Program-made: the position numbers and the translations under genes
Part shown: positions 1-10,884 of the stretch, piece after piece
Layout: every line of letters starts with the position of its first letter
Position numbering within the stretch: position 1 is the stretch's first letter
NCBI GenBank assembly: GCA_030267965.1
Contig: BRYA01000882.1
Span: 1 to 22,480 of the forward strand
Reading direction: 5' to 3'
From: Triparma columacea
Lineage: Eukaryota; Sar; Bolidophyceae; Parmales; Triparmaceae
Length of the DNA: 22,480 bases
Notes under the pieces: model-generated
What the model saw: the letters and a program-made list of their open reading frames with translations, nothing else
Databases searched by the model: none
Told to the model about the DNA's origin: nothing

Positions 1-3000
1 ATAATTCATTGCCTCTTCTACATCCTTATCTTTAACCTCATTCAATATCTTGTCTAGATAGTCCCTATCTTCGTAGTACTTCTCACAAAAATCTTCAAAG
101 AGTTCTATTTCTTCTCTCTCTTTTACCCTCAAAGTTCCCCTCTGGAAGTGCTTCTTAACATATGACCACACAATTCTCTGTTTCTGGAATGGAGTAGATT
201 CTTTAGTATACTTCTTATATTCTCCTTGCATTCTCAACAGAAGCTTCTCAAACTCCAGATACACCCTGTCTGTTTTCTCATCTATATCCTTCTCCTCATA
301 GTTGATCTTTCTCAGCTTTTCGTTCAAAGCAAGTATTATTTGACTGAGCAAGAAAGGCAGGGACTTGGCAAGATTATCTTTTGCCTCTTTGCCATTGGCT
401 GCTTCAATGAGGGCTCCCAGGTCATCCCACTCTTTCTCAAGAGAGTGAACAGACAACCCAATGATCTTCTTAGTGCTTCCCCTTGAATCTGCAGTTTCTC
501 TCTCAACAAAAGTCATTCCATCACTGCCTGTAAGAGTGAACCTTCTTCCTGCATTCTTGAGGTCTGCAGTCCTTTGGATCTCTTCAGAGTAAGCATAAGC
601 GAAGGCAACAGCAAAGAGGGTGTTTGTTGCTATAAAGGTCACTCCAATAACTTTCATCAGCTCCAGGTTCATGTTTATAGCTCCAACAAAAGCCAACACT
701 GAACCTAGAGTCGCAGCTGTAGCACCAAGACACTCAGAGAGAAAGAAGAGATTGACTTCCCCGTACTTCTTCAGTAGTGAGCAGGGGAAGAAGAATAGAG
801 GCCTGAGTTTCACAAGAGTAATGAGGAAACACAAGTTGATGGCAATGTGTGCAGAAGAATGCACAAGAGGATCCATTAGAAATGACCCACTAGCAATCAG
901 GAGCCCCCTTCTCATCAAGTGCACAGCCTCAAACCAAGGGGTTTCAGCATTGTACCACTTGAAGAGCGATGAGATGGATGAATTGGCATCTAGTGCATTC
1001 ATCTTCTGAAGCTGTCTGATTCTCAAGTAAATCCAGACAGGCAACCCAACTGCAACAAATACAAAGATCAAAGCTCCATGCAGTCTCATGATCAGCATAG
1101 TTGTTGAATCACATGAAATACTCGGGTCTACCACCAGAACAGATTGTCCCTCTTCACTTTCAGCACAATCTAGAATTTCAGAGCAAATCTTCAGAACTGG
1201 AGAATACCACAGAGTAATTAGGAAAGAAAGGGTGGTAAAAAGTTTGATCCTGCTTGGTGAATTCTTTGGTTTGCGTCTTGCAGCCAAGGTTAGTGCCCCA
1301 AACACAAAGAGAGGTATGTAAATGTAGGTGTAGAAGGTCGAGTCAAATCTCCAGCTTGTACCGCTGGCAGAGGCAAGACACTGGGAGTCAGCAATTGGCA
1401 TCTGAAAGGGTAGTGTGAAATTGACAAACTTCGGCCAAGAAATATCTATCATGATTGTTAGTTCTGCAATCTGGAAGAAGGTAGACAGCACTTTGACACG
1501 AAGCATTTTAGTTCGAGACAAAGAGATGTGCTTGACATATAAGCCAAGAGCGAGGAGTGAGATAAGACAGAAGCCTAGAACCAAGAAACTGAAGAAGTTG
1601 TTACACTCCTTGCAATCTCCACTGTCGTTGTATTCTCCTTCTTTGCAAACTGTGCCGTGGAAACAGTTGATACGGCTCTCAGAAAGTAATCCATCTGGGC
1701 ATTCTGTGCAATAAATGGCTCCCTCTGCAACCTGAGGGGCACTAGTCTCTTGACAAGGAATGCAGAAGGTTGAGTCGGTAGCCCCTCCTATACCTGAATA
1801 AGTTCTCAGGGGACAAGCAATGCAGCTACTCTCACTTACTTCACCTCGGTTGTAGTTGAACCTCCCTGCTGTACAGTTTGTACAGCTTGATGCACCTGCT
1901 ATTTGGTTGAAAGTACCTTTTGGGCAGATGACACAAGGTTCTCTGAACTGGTCTTTACCTAAGAATATTGTTGTTGCACCTGCTTCTTTGCTGAACTTTC
2001 CCGGCTGGCAAGCTTGGCAAGCAGCACTGCTATTGGCTGCCTCTAAGGTGCCAAACTTTCCGGCATCACAAGCTTTGCACACAGTGTTATTTGTTGCTCC
2101 CATTCTAGTGCTGAATCTCCCAGCAACACATGCTTGGCATTCAGTTGCTCCATTTGTGGAGACATATTTCCCTGCTTCACAAGGTAGACAAGCATTTTCA
2201 CTTGTTGCTCCAGCAGAGGAGCTAGTCTTTCCAGCCAAGCATGGCTTGCAATAGGCTGCACTTATTGCTGCAATGTTTGAGCTGTATTTTCCAGCGCCAC
2301 ACCTTGCACAAGAAGCAGAAGCGGCATTTGAGTACGTTCCAGCCCCACAGTCTGTGCAGGCATCTTGGTGTGATGCTCCAGGATTAGGGTTGGACTTCCC
2401 AGAGGCGCAAGACTTGCACTCTGTGGCGCCGTGACTCTCCGAGTACTTGCCTGCTTCACAATCAAAACAGGTCTCCTCGCTCACGGCTGCAATTCGAGAA
2501 CTGTACTTTCCTGGGTTGCAAGTATTGCACGAAGTGGAACTTAGAGATACAGAGTACTCTCCAGCAGGGCAGTCATCACAGGCTGTTGCTCCCTCTGATG
2601 TGATGAACTTTCCCCTCTCACAAGAAGTGCAAGTCAGATCTCCTTCAGAACTGTAACTACCTTGGGGACACAACTCGCAGGAAGAGCTTGAATCTCCAAG
2701 TGTTGGGTTGTGGGATCCAGAATCACAGAGGAAGAAGCAACTGTAGGAGAAGGGGAACCCTCCAACATTTGAACCCAATGCATTATAAATGTCCAAGGGA
2801 GACCCTACCACTGCTACATTGGAAGAGTAGGGAGAAGGGCATGTATTGTGGATGGTGATGATTCCATCGAGTTTGTAAATATCATCACCATTTCCTGATT
2901 CTGCTGCGTTTCCAATGAAGCTTGTTCCGTAGACATGAACAGTATTTCCAGTTCCTGTCTCAAGAAAAATCGCTCCACCTCCATAATTCCTGTTTATACT

Positions 3001-6000
3001 AGAAATTGTAGCTCTATTGTCGGAGAAGATAGAAAATTCAAAGCTCACAATGGCGTCATCACTTATCAGAATACCTCCACCTAGATCGCTCATCCCATTT
3101 GTGAAGGTGATAGCTCTCATTAGGAGCAGCTCTTTGCCAGTGCCCTTGACCCACACACACCTGTGTTCGTATTGTCCATCCAAAACACATGTTGCAGTGT
3201 CTTCGGTGCATTTCACTTGGCCGTGCATTTCTGCTGGTAGTAGCATGTTGAGTTCATTTGCGCAAATGCCGTCAGAACACTTGTAAGCATGCACTTGCAA
3301 CTCCAGGACATCGCCAAATTCCATTATTGAATCGCCAGTATTGTAAGTACTAGATTCACCAAGAGGTTCAAAGTTGCTGAACTTGTTAAACAATCCAGCC
3401 ATGTCAGAGACATGCCAAGTGTTCACACAAGTCGTTGCTCCACTGTTGCTAACCTTTCCAGCCTCGCAAGCTGTACAATTTGAAATAGACTCCCCACGTG
3501 TTGGGTTGTGAAAACCTGCATCACAGGTGTAGTAAGCACAGCCGGAAAATGAAAACTTTTGGCCATCGACAGCATTGGCTGTATCAAGCCCTGCTCCTGT
3601 GTTGTAGATAATTGGGTGAGTGTGGTAAAGGTGAGATTTGTACTTGCTGCCTCTGCCATTCTCTTTTTGTTTGTCTTACCTTGGATAGGAGTGTTGAAGG
3701 AGTAGGGAGAAGGGCACGTATCATGAATGATGACATTAGCGTTTATGTCTTTATTACTGTAAATATCGTTACCAAATCCTAAGTCTTGTATATTTCCATT
3801 GAAGCTTGTACCGTAGATATTGACAGTTCCAGTTGATGCAGCATATATTGCTCCACCTCCGTACGCACCGTCTGTAGCTCTGCAGTTAGTGAAGACACAG
3901 AGGTGTATCTCCACTATGGCACCATCCGTAATGCCAACCCCTCCACCACGAGTAGTATACCCCTTGTCAAAGGTGAGAGATCGGAGAATAAGTGTACCAC
4001 TCCTAGTTCCAGACACCCACATCCCTCTTCTTGCATTCTCTCCATCCAACACACAGCTTGCGTTGTCCTCCACACACTTGACTTCGCCATTCAATTCATC
4101 TATGAACAGCATGCTAGAACTACTTGCACAAGTCCCCTCTGAGCATTTATACGACCCAACAGCTAGAATCGCAGTGTCACCATTTGCCATGATGGAGTTG
4201 CCAGTGTTTCCTGTGAAAGTATCAGAGTCATAATTACTGACCGTGTTGAACAATACATTCATGTCGCTTGCATGATGAGGGTTTTGACAATTAAGACCAT
4301 AAAACCCATTGTTGCAAGAAGAGCAGGTGCAAGATCCTGTAGTGCCGCCAATATCCCCCCCATTGATGCAGTAGAAGTTACCATCAGACCCAGCATCAGT
4401 AGAAGTAGAAGTAGCTTGGCAGGCATCAGCGGCGCAGTCAGTCCCACTGTAGCCTGCTGTGCAGATTTTACAGTTAGGACCGCCAAAGCCAGTGTTGCAG
4501 GAAGTGCAGGTGCAGGAACCAAATGGCCCAATTACGTTCCCTCCATTGATGCAGTAGAAGTCACCGTCAGAGCCGTCACCAGAGGAGGAATATGTTGCTG
4601 TGCATTCTGAGCAGAAGTAGGAGTTTGCAGAGCCGTCAACAATGCCGTAAGTGTCCAAAGCGGATCCTGAGAAAGGAGAGAGGTAGGAATAGGAATTGGT
4701 GCGGCGGTGACGTAAAGTGAGTTGTGGGGTTAGGAATGGTTCTACAGACTACAGAATCCTCATTCTTGTCTTACCTTGGATTGGAGTGTTGGAGGCGTAG
4801 GGAGAAGGGCACGTATTGTGGATGGTGATGCTTGGTGAACCCCAAATGTTTCTGTAAATATCATCACCATTTCCTAAGTCTGCTTTATTTCCATTGAAGC
4901 TTGTTCCATAGATGTTGACAGTAGTTCCACTACCCTGCAGAAAAATTGCTCCACCTCCAAAAGTACTACTTGTAGCTCTATTGTTGGAGAAGACCAAGAG
5001 CTCCAAGTCGACGATGGCACCACCCCCAATCCAAACCCCTCCACCATTACTACTAGCATACCCCTTGTCGAAGGTGAGAGCTCGGAGAATAAGTGTACCG
5101 CTCCCAGTTCCAGACACCCACATTCCTCTTCTTGCATTCTCTCCGTCCAACACACAGCTTGCATTGTCCTTCACACACTTGACCTCTCCATTCAAGTCTT
5201 CTGTGCACAGCATGCTCGAACTAGTTGCACAAGTCCCCTCTGCGCATTTATATGACCCAACAGCTAGAATCGCAGTGTCTTCAGTTGCCATGATGGAGTT
5301 GCCAGTGTAGGACTTATCAGCATTACTGACCGTGTTGAATAGACGATTCATATCAACTATATTATGTGCTGTGAGCTGACAATTAATTCCGTGAAACCCA
5401 CTGTTGCAAGAAGAGCAGGTGCAGGAGCCAGTAGTATCACCAATTTCTCCACCGTTGATGCAGTAGAAGTTACCATCAGACCCATCGTCAGTAGAGGTCA
5501 ATGTGGCTTGACAAGGATCAGGAGAGCAATCATCAGGAGGTGATCCGCTATAGCCTGTAGGGCAGGTAACACAGTTTGGACCACCGAAGCCAGTGTTGCA
5601 GGAAGTGCACGTGCAAGATGAGCCATACACACTCCACCAACCTCCAACATCTCCCCCATTACTGCAGTAGAAGTTCCCATCCGACCCATCATCAGATGGT
5701 GAGGTGGTGGCAACACAGGGATTAAAACAGTCTGTGAACGAGTATTTATCTCCCCCGATGGCCCCATTAGTGTCCAAAGCGGTCCCTGAGAAAGGAGAGA
5801 GAGGTAGGAATATGAATTGGTGCAGCGGTAATGAAAAGTGAATTGTGGGGTTAGAAATGGTTCTACAGACCACACAATTATCCTCATTCTCGTCTTACCT
5901 TGGATTGGAGCGTAAGAGGAGTAGGGAGAAGGGCACGTATTGTGGATGGTGATGGTTCCTTCAAACCTGTAAATATCATCACCATTTCCTGAGTCTGCTG

Positions 6001-8940
6001 TGTTTTCATTAAAGCGTGTTCCGTAGATATTGACAGTAGTTCCACTACTCTGAACATAAACTGCTCCACCTCCACCGCTACTATCTGTAGCTCTATTGTT
6101 GGAGAAGACTATGAGCTCCAAGTCCACTATGGCACCATCAGTAATGAAAACCCCTCCACCACCAGCCCAAGCATACCCCTTGTCGAAGGTGAGAGCTCGG
6201 AGAATAAGTGTACCACTCCCAGTTCCCCTCACATACATCACTCCTCTTCCATTCTCTCCATCTAATACACAGCTTGCGTTGTCCTTCAAACACTTGACCT
6301 CTCCATTCAAGTCATCTGTGTACAGCATGTTAAGACTACCTGCACAAGTCCCCTCTGAGCATTTGTAAGACCCAACAGCTAGAATCGCAGTGTCACCATT
6401 CGCCATGATGGAGTTGCCAGTGTTGTCAACCCAATCAAAATCAGCATTACTGACCGTGTTGAACAGCCCGTTCATATTATTCATGCTAACCTCCGACATT
6501 CTCCGTACAAAGGTTACCTCCCCACTCGTCTTCTGTCCCTTGAGGACCCTCCTTGCCGTCCTGCGCACCTCCCCCACCCCTAAAGACTGAGCGAAAGTGC
6601 CTTGCATCACAATGCAGTTGAGCATAACGATGTTGAACGTGCGGATGAAGTTGCCACTCAGCCTGAGCCTGTACGAGAAGGCCTTTGGCATGAGGTTGAT
6701 GACGTAGAAGGCAGCTGTTGCGAAAAGGTCGAGGGCCGTGAAGAACAAGACGAGACCGTCTGACCATGTGAGAGGTGCAGGGGGCTCAGGTGCAGGTTGT
6801 GCAGTAGGATCGTAGACGACGAGGGCGAAGGGGTTCTGCGAGGCGGCGAAGGGCAAGGAGGCGGCAAAGGGCAAGGAGGCTGCGATTGCGGAAAGAAGCG
6901 AGACGTTACATTAGCTACAGTTGCTGCATAACACCTCGATTCTCCCCTCCGTAACAGTAGCTCCCCCCTTCCTCTTACCTTGAACCGTTGGGAATGCTTT
7001 AGTCGTAGCAGCCACAAGCTTCTCAAAGACCCTACTCGCGTCCAAAGAGGAAGCCTTGACGTTGTCACCCTGCAACCAGCGCATCATGCTTGAAAGATTT
7101 GAAGGAATGACGTCCTCCTGCAAAGGGGCGCCCTTAACTCCAAGAGGAGCGAAGTCTGGGTTTTTCGGGACCGAGGTGACTACGACTGGGACGTTAGAAT
7201 CTAAGTGTGTAGCACTTTGCCTGATCTCCCCTAGAACTCCTCTACCACCCTCTCTTACTTACCTTCTCCTGCAGTGGGTCCGGGTGCAGGTTGCGTAGTA
7301 GGATCATTGCTGACGAGGCTGGTCGGGATGGGTGTCGAAGCAGGTTGCGCAATAGGATCCTCGACGACGATCCCAAACGCGATGGGCGGCGAAGCAATCT
7401 GGATTGGCTGTAACTCAAGGTGGGGCGCTTTGCCGGGTTGGGTGGCGACGATTTCGTCTAACCACGAGGGGGTCGGACTGAAATCGTCCTCAAAGTGCCT
7501 CTGGAAGGAAGAGGCGTTATCTGAGATCTCTGGTACGCCTGGTTTGTGTGCGTGGACACGATCTCCGGGGTTGGCACAAGTCCCAGGCGCAAGCGCAAGC
7601 GCAAGCGTAGGTGCAGGCGCAGGCGCAAGCGTAGGTGCAGGCGCAGGCGCAAGCGTAGGTGCAAGCGCAAGCGTAGGTGCAAGCGCAAGCGCAAGCGTAG
7701 GTGCAGGCGCAGGCGCAAGCGTAGGTGCAGGCGCAAGCGCAAGCGTAGGTGCAGGCGCAAGCGCAAGCGTAGGTGCAGGCGCAAGCGCAAGCGTAGGTGC
7801 AGGCGCAAGCGAAAGCGTAGGTGCAGGCGCAAGCGCAAGCGTAGGTGCAGGCGCAGGCGCAGGCGCAAGCGTAGGTGCAGGCGCAGGCGCAAGCGTAGGT
7901 GCAGGCGCAGGCGCAGGCGCAAGCGTAGGTGCAGGCGCAGGCGCAAGCGCATGCCCAAGCGTAGGCGCAGGCGCATGCGCAAGCGTAGGCGCAAGCGCAA
8001 GCGTAGGCGCAAGCGCAAGCGTAGGTGCAGGCGCAGGCGCAAGCATAGGCGTAGGCGCAGGCGCAAGCGCAAGCATAGGCGTAGGCGCAGGCGAAAGCGC
8101 AAGCGCAAGCGTAGGCGCAGGCGTAGGCGCAGCTAGTATCTCTTCCACCCCCAAGACGAAAGAGCAAAGAGCAACTGGGAGGAATAGGAGCAGGATAGTT
8201 TGGTATCTCCTCCCCCTTTCCCCATATCTCCCACACACACCTCTCCTCCTCCCCCCCCCCGTTATCCACCCCTCCCCACACGTCGTCCAGCCCTCCCTGA
8301 ACATTGTCTGCCAGCTACTATTTGCACCGAAATGCCTAAGGAAAAGCAACACGCTTACGGCGCTCACCCACAGGGAGTTAAAGGTTCTGATATTATCACC
8401 TTCACTGAACTGAGTTGAATGGTTATATCTACTGTCCCTCGCCATGTCATCGGCGGCCAAATCAACGTTCTGATGCACGTCGATGAGGGTATCCGCGTCG
8501 AAGAGAACGTTGCAGGGGGCTGAAAATATTTATGCGGGAGGGCCGTCGGTTAGAGTTGTACCGTAACACCCCCTCTCCTTGTCCAGCAATCCCTCCCCTC
8601 AACCCTCCTCACCTTGGCCGCCCTCACATTCCTCTTCCCCAGAATCCTCCTCTGAATTATCAAAGCTGTTGCCGTCAAGTACCCCGTCAATCCATTCGGA
8701 TGTATCGCGAGCAAGAAAATTCCTTCCGGCAGCTTTCCTAGAGGCCCAATCCTCGAGGAGCAAATCTCTCCACCCCTCCCAGTTGTGCCTCCAATCTCGC
8801 GCAGACGGCTCTTCATCGACTCGGTGCGTGTCTTTTATCTGGACACTAACATCTCGAATCGAGAAAATTTCGGCACGGTCCTGATTGAGGGCAGTAAAAC
8901 CTGCTTGGTCCGAAAAAACAGCGTGTAGGTTAGCAATCAT
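1..8940 (-). CDS. Giant multi-exon membrane protein: beta-helix/EGF modules, GCC2/GCC3 cysteine array, multi-pass domain (3' end outside window)
   Basis: Proposed exons (minus strand): 8940-8613, 8519-7259, 7220-6979, 6879-5899, 5785-4775, 4666-3680 and 3596-1. All junctions are GT-AG, phases agree (1,2,1,1,1,1), and 2802 codons are open to the window edge with no stop seen. In order: acidic N-terminus; hydrophobic segments near residues 159-173 and 217-235; Ala/Pro/Thr/Leu tract about 240-425; hydrophobic segments near 651-672 and 692-709; four beta-helix modules (about 743-937, 1082-1274, 1410-1603, 1668-1862), the first three followed by CxNGG...C.C..C EGF-like modules or a related Cys-rich link; GCC2/GCC3-like repeats about 1900-2260; several membrane helices about 2269-2606; charged tail. 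Related multi-domain proteins are annotated as ephrin-receptor-like in stramenopile genomes; the function is unknown, and a cell-surface sensor or adhesin is inference. Exons 2 and 4 share an FxxVVxDPxAQPA motif, which supports one gene. The alternative is two genes, the second starting in exon 4, where a signal-like segment ends in TFAQS. The 38-bp intron 2 is the least certain. Confidence 0.78.
560..1605 (-). other. Multi-pass membrane domain of the giant protein
   Basis: The frame shows about seven or eight hydrophobic segments. The first is [18 protein letters not shown] (about 1592-1536). Further ones include [52 protein letters not shown], a segment around [13 protein letters not shown], one around [19 protein letters not shown], and [20 protein letters not shown] (about 648-589). 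The remaining 190 residues to the window edge are charged and probably helical ([25 protein letters not shown]), which suggests a cytoplasmic tail. No kinase or other catalytic motif is visible before the sequence ends. Helix number and topology are estimates by eye. Confidence 0.7.
1630..2720 (-). other. GCC2/GCC3-like (ephrin-receptor-like) cysteine repeat array
   Basis: In the last exon of the giant gene the frame encodes roughly a dozen to fifteen tandem units of the type C-x2-C-x-A/P-G-K/x-Y/F-S-x(6-10)-G-A-T-x-C. Examples are [15 protein letters not shown] and [15 protein letters not shown]. This spacing is that of GCC2/GCC3 domains (TNFR/ephrin-receptor-like cysteine knots), which are extracellular in known proteins. 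The array stops just before the first strong membrane helix, as expected for an ectodomain stalk. The minus-strand frame is open throughout. Confidence 0.85.
2823..6483 (-). repeat. Four beta-helix modules, one per exon, inside the giant membrane protein gene
   Basis: Copies lie at about 6483-5899, 5352-4775, 4262-3680 and 3404-2823. Each reads from an LFN(T/K)xSN start through [14 protein letters not shown] and [14 protein letters not shown] blocks, a [13 protein letters not shown] strand, GGG(A/V)-I/V turns and FxxN motifs, to IHNTCPSPY. The GGA(I/V) plus FxxN pattern resembles parallel beta-helix repeats such as the chlamydial POMP repeat; this is a fold-level comparison only. Copies 1-3 are close to each other and end at a phase-1 splice site after Pro-Ile-Gln. 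Copy 4 is the most diverged and continues without an intron into the cysteine array. Exons 4, 5 and 6 are all multiples of three (981, 1011, 987 nt), so each can be duplicated or skipped without changing frame. Confidence 0.85.
7585..8132 (-). repeat. Hexamer-based minisatellite encoding an Ala-Pro-Thr-Leu tract
   Basis: About 550 bp are built from the hexamers GCAAGC, GTAGGT, GTAGGC and GCAGGC (plus strand) in changing order, giving higher units of 18 to 30 bp. In the frame of the giant protein this reads as [15 protein letters not shown] repeats, like Pro/Ala-rich linkers in cell-wall or surface glycoproteins. Hexamers keep the reading frame, so length changes do not disrupt the protein. 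The tract is also free of stops in several other frames on both strands; those frames give only Arg/Leu, Cys/Ala/Tyr, Gly/Ala/Ser or Arg/Lys repeats and are artefacts. The chosen frame is the one that joins normal-composition sequence on both sides. Confidence 0.9.
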
Positions 8941-9615
8941 GGTAATTTAAACCCCAATATAATTACCTTTCCTTAATTCCGACCGGTCCATCCTTCCCGA
9001 GTACTCCGTTTCCCACCCTAAGAGCACTCACCGTCTCCGATAGTGCCACAGCCCATGTTCCACCCTCCCTCCCCCTCGACCATTTTGTTTCTGAGGGGGA
9101 AGGAATGTGGGCCCTTGAAGACGCCCGAGGTACCTTTGAAGTAAATCTTAATGAAATTAGACTCAGGTTGACGAACCTGCGTCATAACTTACGATGAGAA
9201 CGTGTTGTTTTTGTTGTTAGCTGATTTAACCAGTCGAAACACTCGCAACGTTTTTTTTATCTGACTTCTGTCAGATTCTGACTCTCTTTTCTATCTCTCC
9301 TTCTTGAAACTCCCACGAAAGAGAGGACTTTTCCAAGCGATATCGAACGGTCCTGAGCAGCGCGGTATGTTCGAATGCTACAGCAAGGCAACATCAATGA
9401 ATTCCCAACTCTCCTCTGCCTCGCTTTTCCTCTGCTCCTCCCTCTTGTGCTCTCCCAAAAACTGAAGTAAAAAAAGACCTTAGTGATGTAGACAGAAGGG
9501 GGATTTTCTGTATCCATATTAGGGGATTTAAGACCACTCCCGGCACCCATCAATTCACCCTTCCACATCCCTCCTTCCGCTCTCTTCCTTCGTATCGCAT
9601 CACGCTCTCCTCCTC
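8941..9615. other. Intergenic region: 3' flank of the WW-WH2 gene and promoter side of the giant gene
   Basis: These 675 bp separate two minus-strand genes. I see no convincing coding exon, tRNA or other RNA gene. The open frame crossing 9257-9919 on the minus strand overlaps the better supported WW-WH2 exon in another frame and has no recognisable content. Around 9258-9285 there is a small cluster of CTGAC/GTCAG pairs that could form a weak hairpin. A 5' untranslated exon of the giant gene could lie here, but nothing shows it directly. Confidence 0.5.
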
Positions 9616-10615
9616 CTAATTTGGAATATTTAGGTGCCTCATGATCTTGTCTAGCTTCGCTTCGATGGCCGCGAGCCTCGCATCCGTCCCTCCTCCACCT
9701 CCTCCACCACCTCCAGAGAACGACGACGACGTCGGTGGCTTCGGTGTGGACGAGTACGAGGGAGCCGAAGATGCGGCAGCCATCTTGGCCTTGTATGCGG
9801 GCTGAGTCGAACCGGAGGCAGCCTTTTTCGCGGCGGCCTCCTTGTTCTTTCTCATGATCTGGATGGAAGGTCGGAAGGAAGAGCGAGAGCGACAAGTGTG
9901 AGCAGTTTGCACAGTCCAACCAAAGCTAGCTGCAACGACACCGCGCTTTGCTCAAACCTGACCAACTACACAGCTCGCCTCGCTCGCCTCCCCAGCCGCT
10001 GTCGGTATCCCCCCCAAACTCACCTCAGCGAATCCTCCCCCTCCTCCTCCTCCTCCCCTCCCTGGTCCCCCCAAGCCCCTCATTTTAGCCGCGAGCTCAC
10101 CAGCGAGTCCCCCCCCCCCACCTCCTCCTCCCCCACCCCCCCCTCCTCCGCCCCCACCCCCAGAAACCTTGGGCGTGCTTGAGTCCTTGGTTACAGCTTT
10201 CTTCAATTTAACCCCCTTCTCAATCCCCCCCAGGAGTCCCCCCCTTCCTCCCCCCGGCTTGCCCCCGAACGGGTTAGGCCTCGAGTGGCTCTTCATCCCC
10301 CCCCCCATTGACGATGCCGGGGCGGGAGCAGGGGCTGGGGAAGCTGCCTTTGGGGCAGAAAACGTGGGAGGCTTAGGCATGGAGGGCTTGGGGGGGGGGG
10401 GTAAGGCAGTTGCGACGGGCTTGTCCCATGTTGTCTCCTCGGTTTCCTCGTTGAAATAGTATTCCTCGCCTGAGGTTGATTGGGGGGGGGAGATATTGGG
10501 GTTGAAAGTTAGAGAAGCCCGGAGGAGAAGGAGGGCTAAAATTACTATCAGGACGGAAAAACTACATACCGTCGTCACTCTCGAAGGCAACCCATCCGGG
10601 GGGAAGGTCTGACAT
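9616..10615 (-). CDS. WW domain plus WH2 motif protein, probable actin-regulatory adaptor
   Basis: Three exons, 10615-10570, 10469-10024 and 9858-9616, with GT-AG introns of 100 and 165 bp and matching phases (1, 0), give 244 residues. Residues 4-32 form a WW domain split by intron 1: LPPGW at the start, EEYYFNEETEETTW in the middle and the closing DKP. Residues about 91-110 are a WH2-type actin-monomer motif (RGGLLGGIEKGVKLKKAVT). Between them is a Pro-rich linker with PPPPKP and an Ala-Pro run. A run of about 20 glycines follows, then a basic Ala-rich region and a C-terminal heptad-like helix (last 22 residues, DARLAAIEAKLDKIMRHL) that may oligomerise. WW domains bind Pro-rich ligands and WH2 motifs bind G-actin; an actin-assembly role is inferred from these. 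The start codon sits directly before the WW domain. Confidence 0.85.
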
Positions 10616-10884
10616 ATTTGTTTAGTGTTTGATTCGATGTAGCACTGTATTTTACAGGGCGGAGGAGAATTGCCAGTTCCTCCCCAAGACAAAGATGCGG
10701 AGCCCAAAGATTTCCTGATGTTGAAACTTGTGTCTGCAATCTGTCATGTGTGCCTGACGTTTGTGGTATATTTTTGGTATATGCAGCTTAAGTGTGTGCA
10801 CTCGTAACTATCTATTTAATCAGTAATATAATTAAATCTAGTAAAAATAACCCCTTGTTAAATCCTCCCCCCCCCAATCCCCCC

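Noticed and set aside
3820..4233. Plus-strand open frames across the beta-helix modules (also 4912-5310 and 6096-6368)
   Set aside because: They are antisense shadows of the repeated minus-strand exons: they recur at the same place in each copy and have Ser/Pro-rich content with no domain.
2823..6483. Bacterial gene transfer suggested by POMP-like beta-helix motifs
   Set aside because: The modules are split by spliceosomal introns and mixed with eukaryote-type EGF and GCC modules; the motif is a general beta-helix pattern.
7274..8413. 379-residue plus-strand frame rich in Gly/Ala/Ser/Val
   Set aside because: It is produced by the stop-free hexamer tract; outside the tract the frame has no recognisable content, while the minus-strand frame joins spliced exons.
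9257..9919. 220-residue minus-strand frame
   Set aside because: It overlaps WW-WH2 exon 3 in another frame and contains Trp/Arg/Gly low-complexity sequence from the polyglycine codons.
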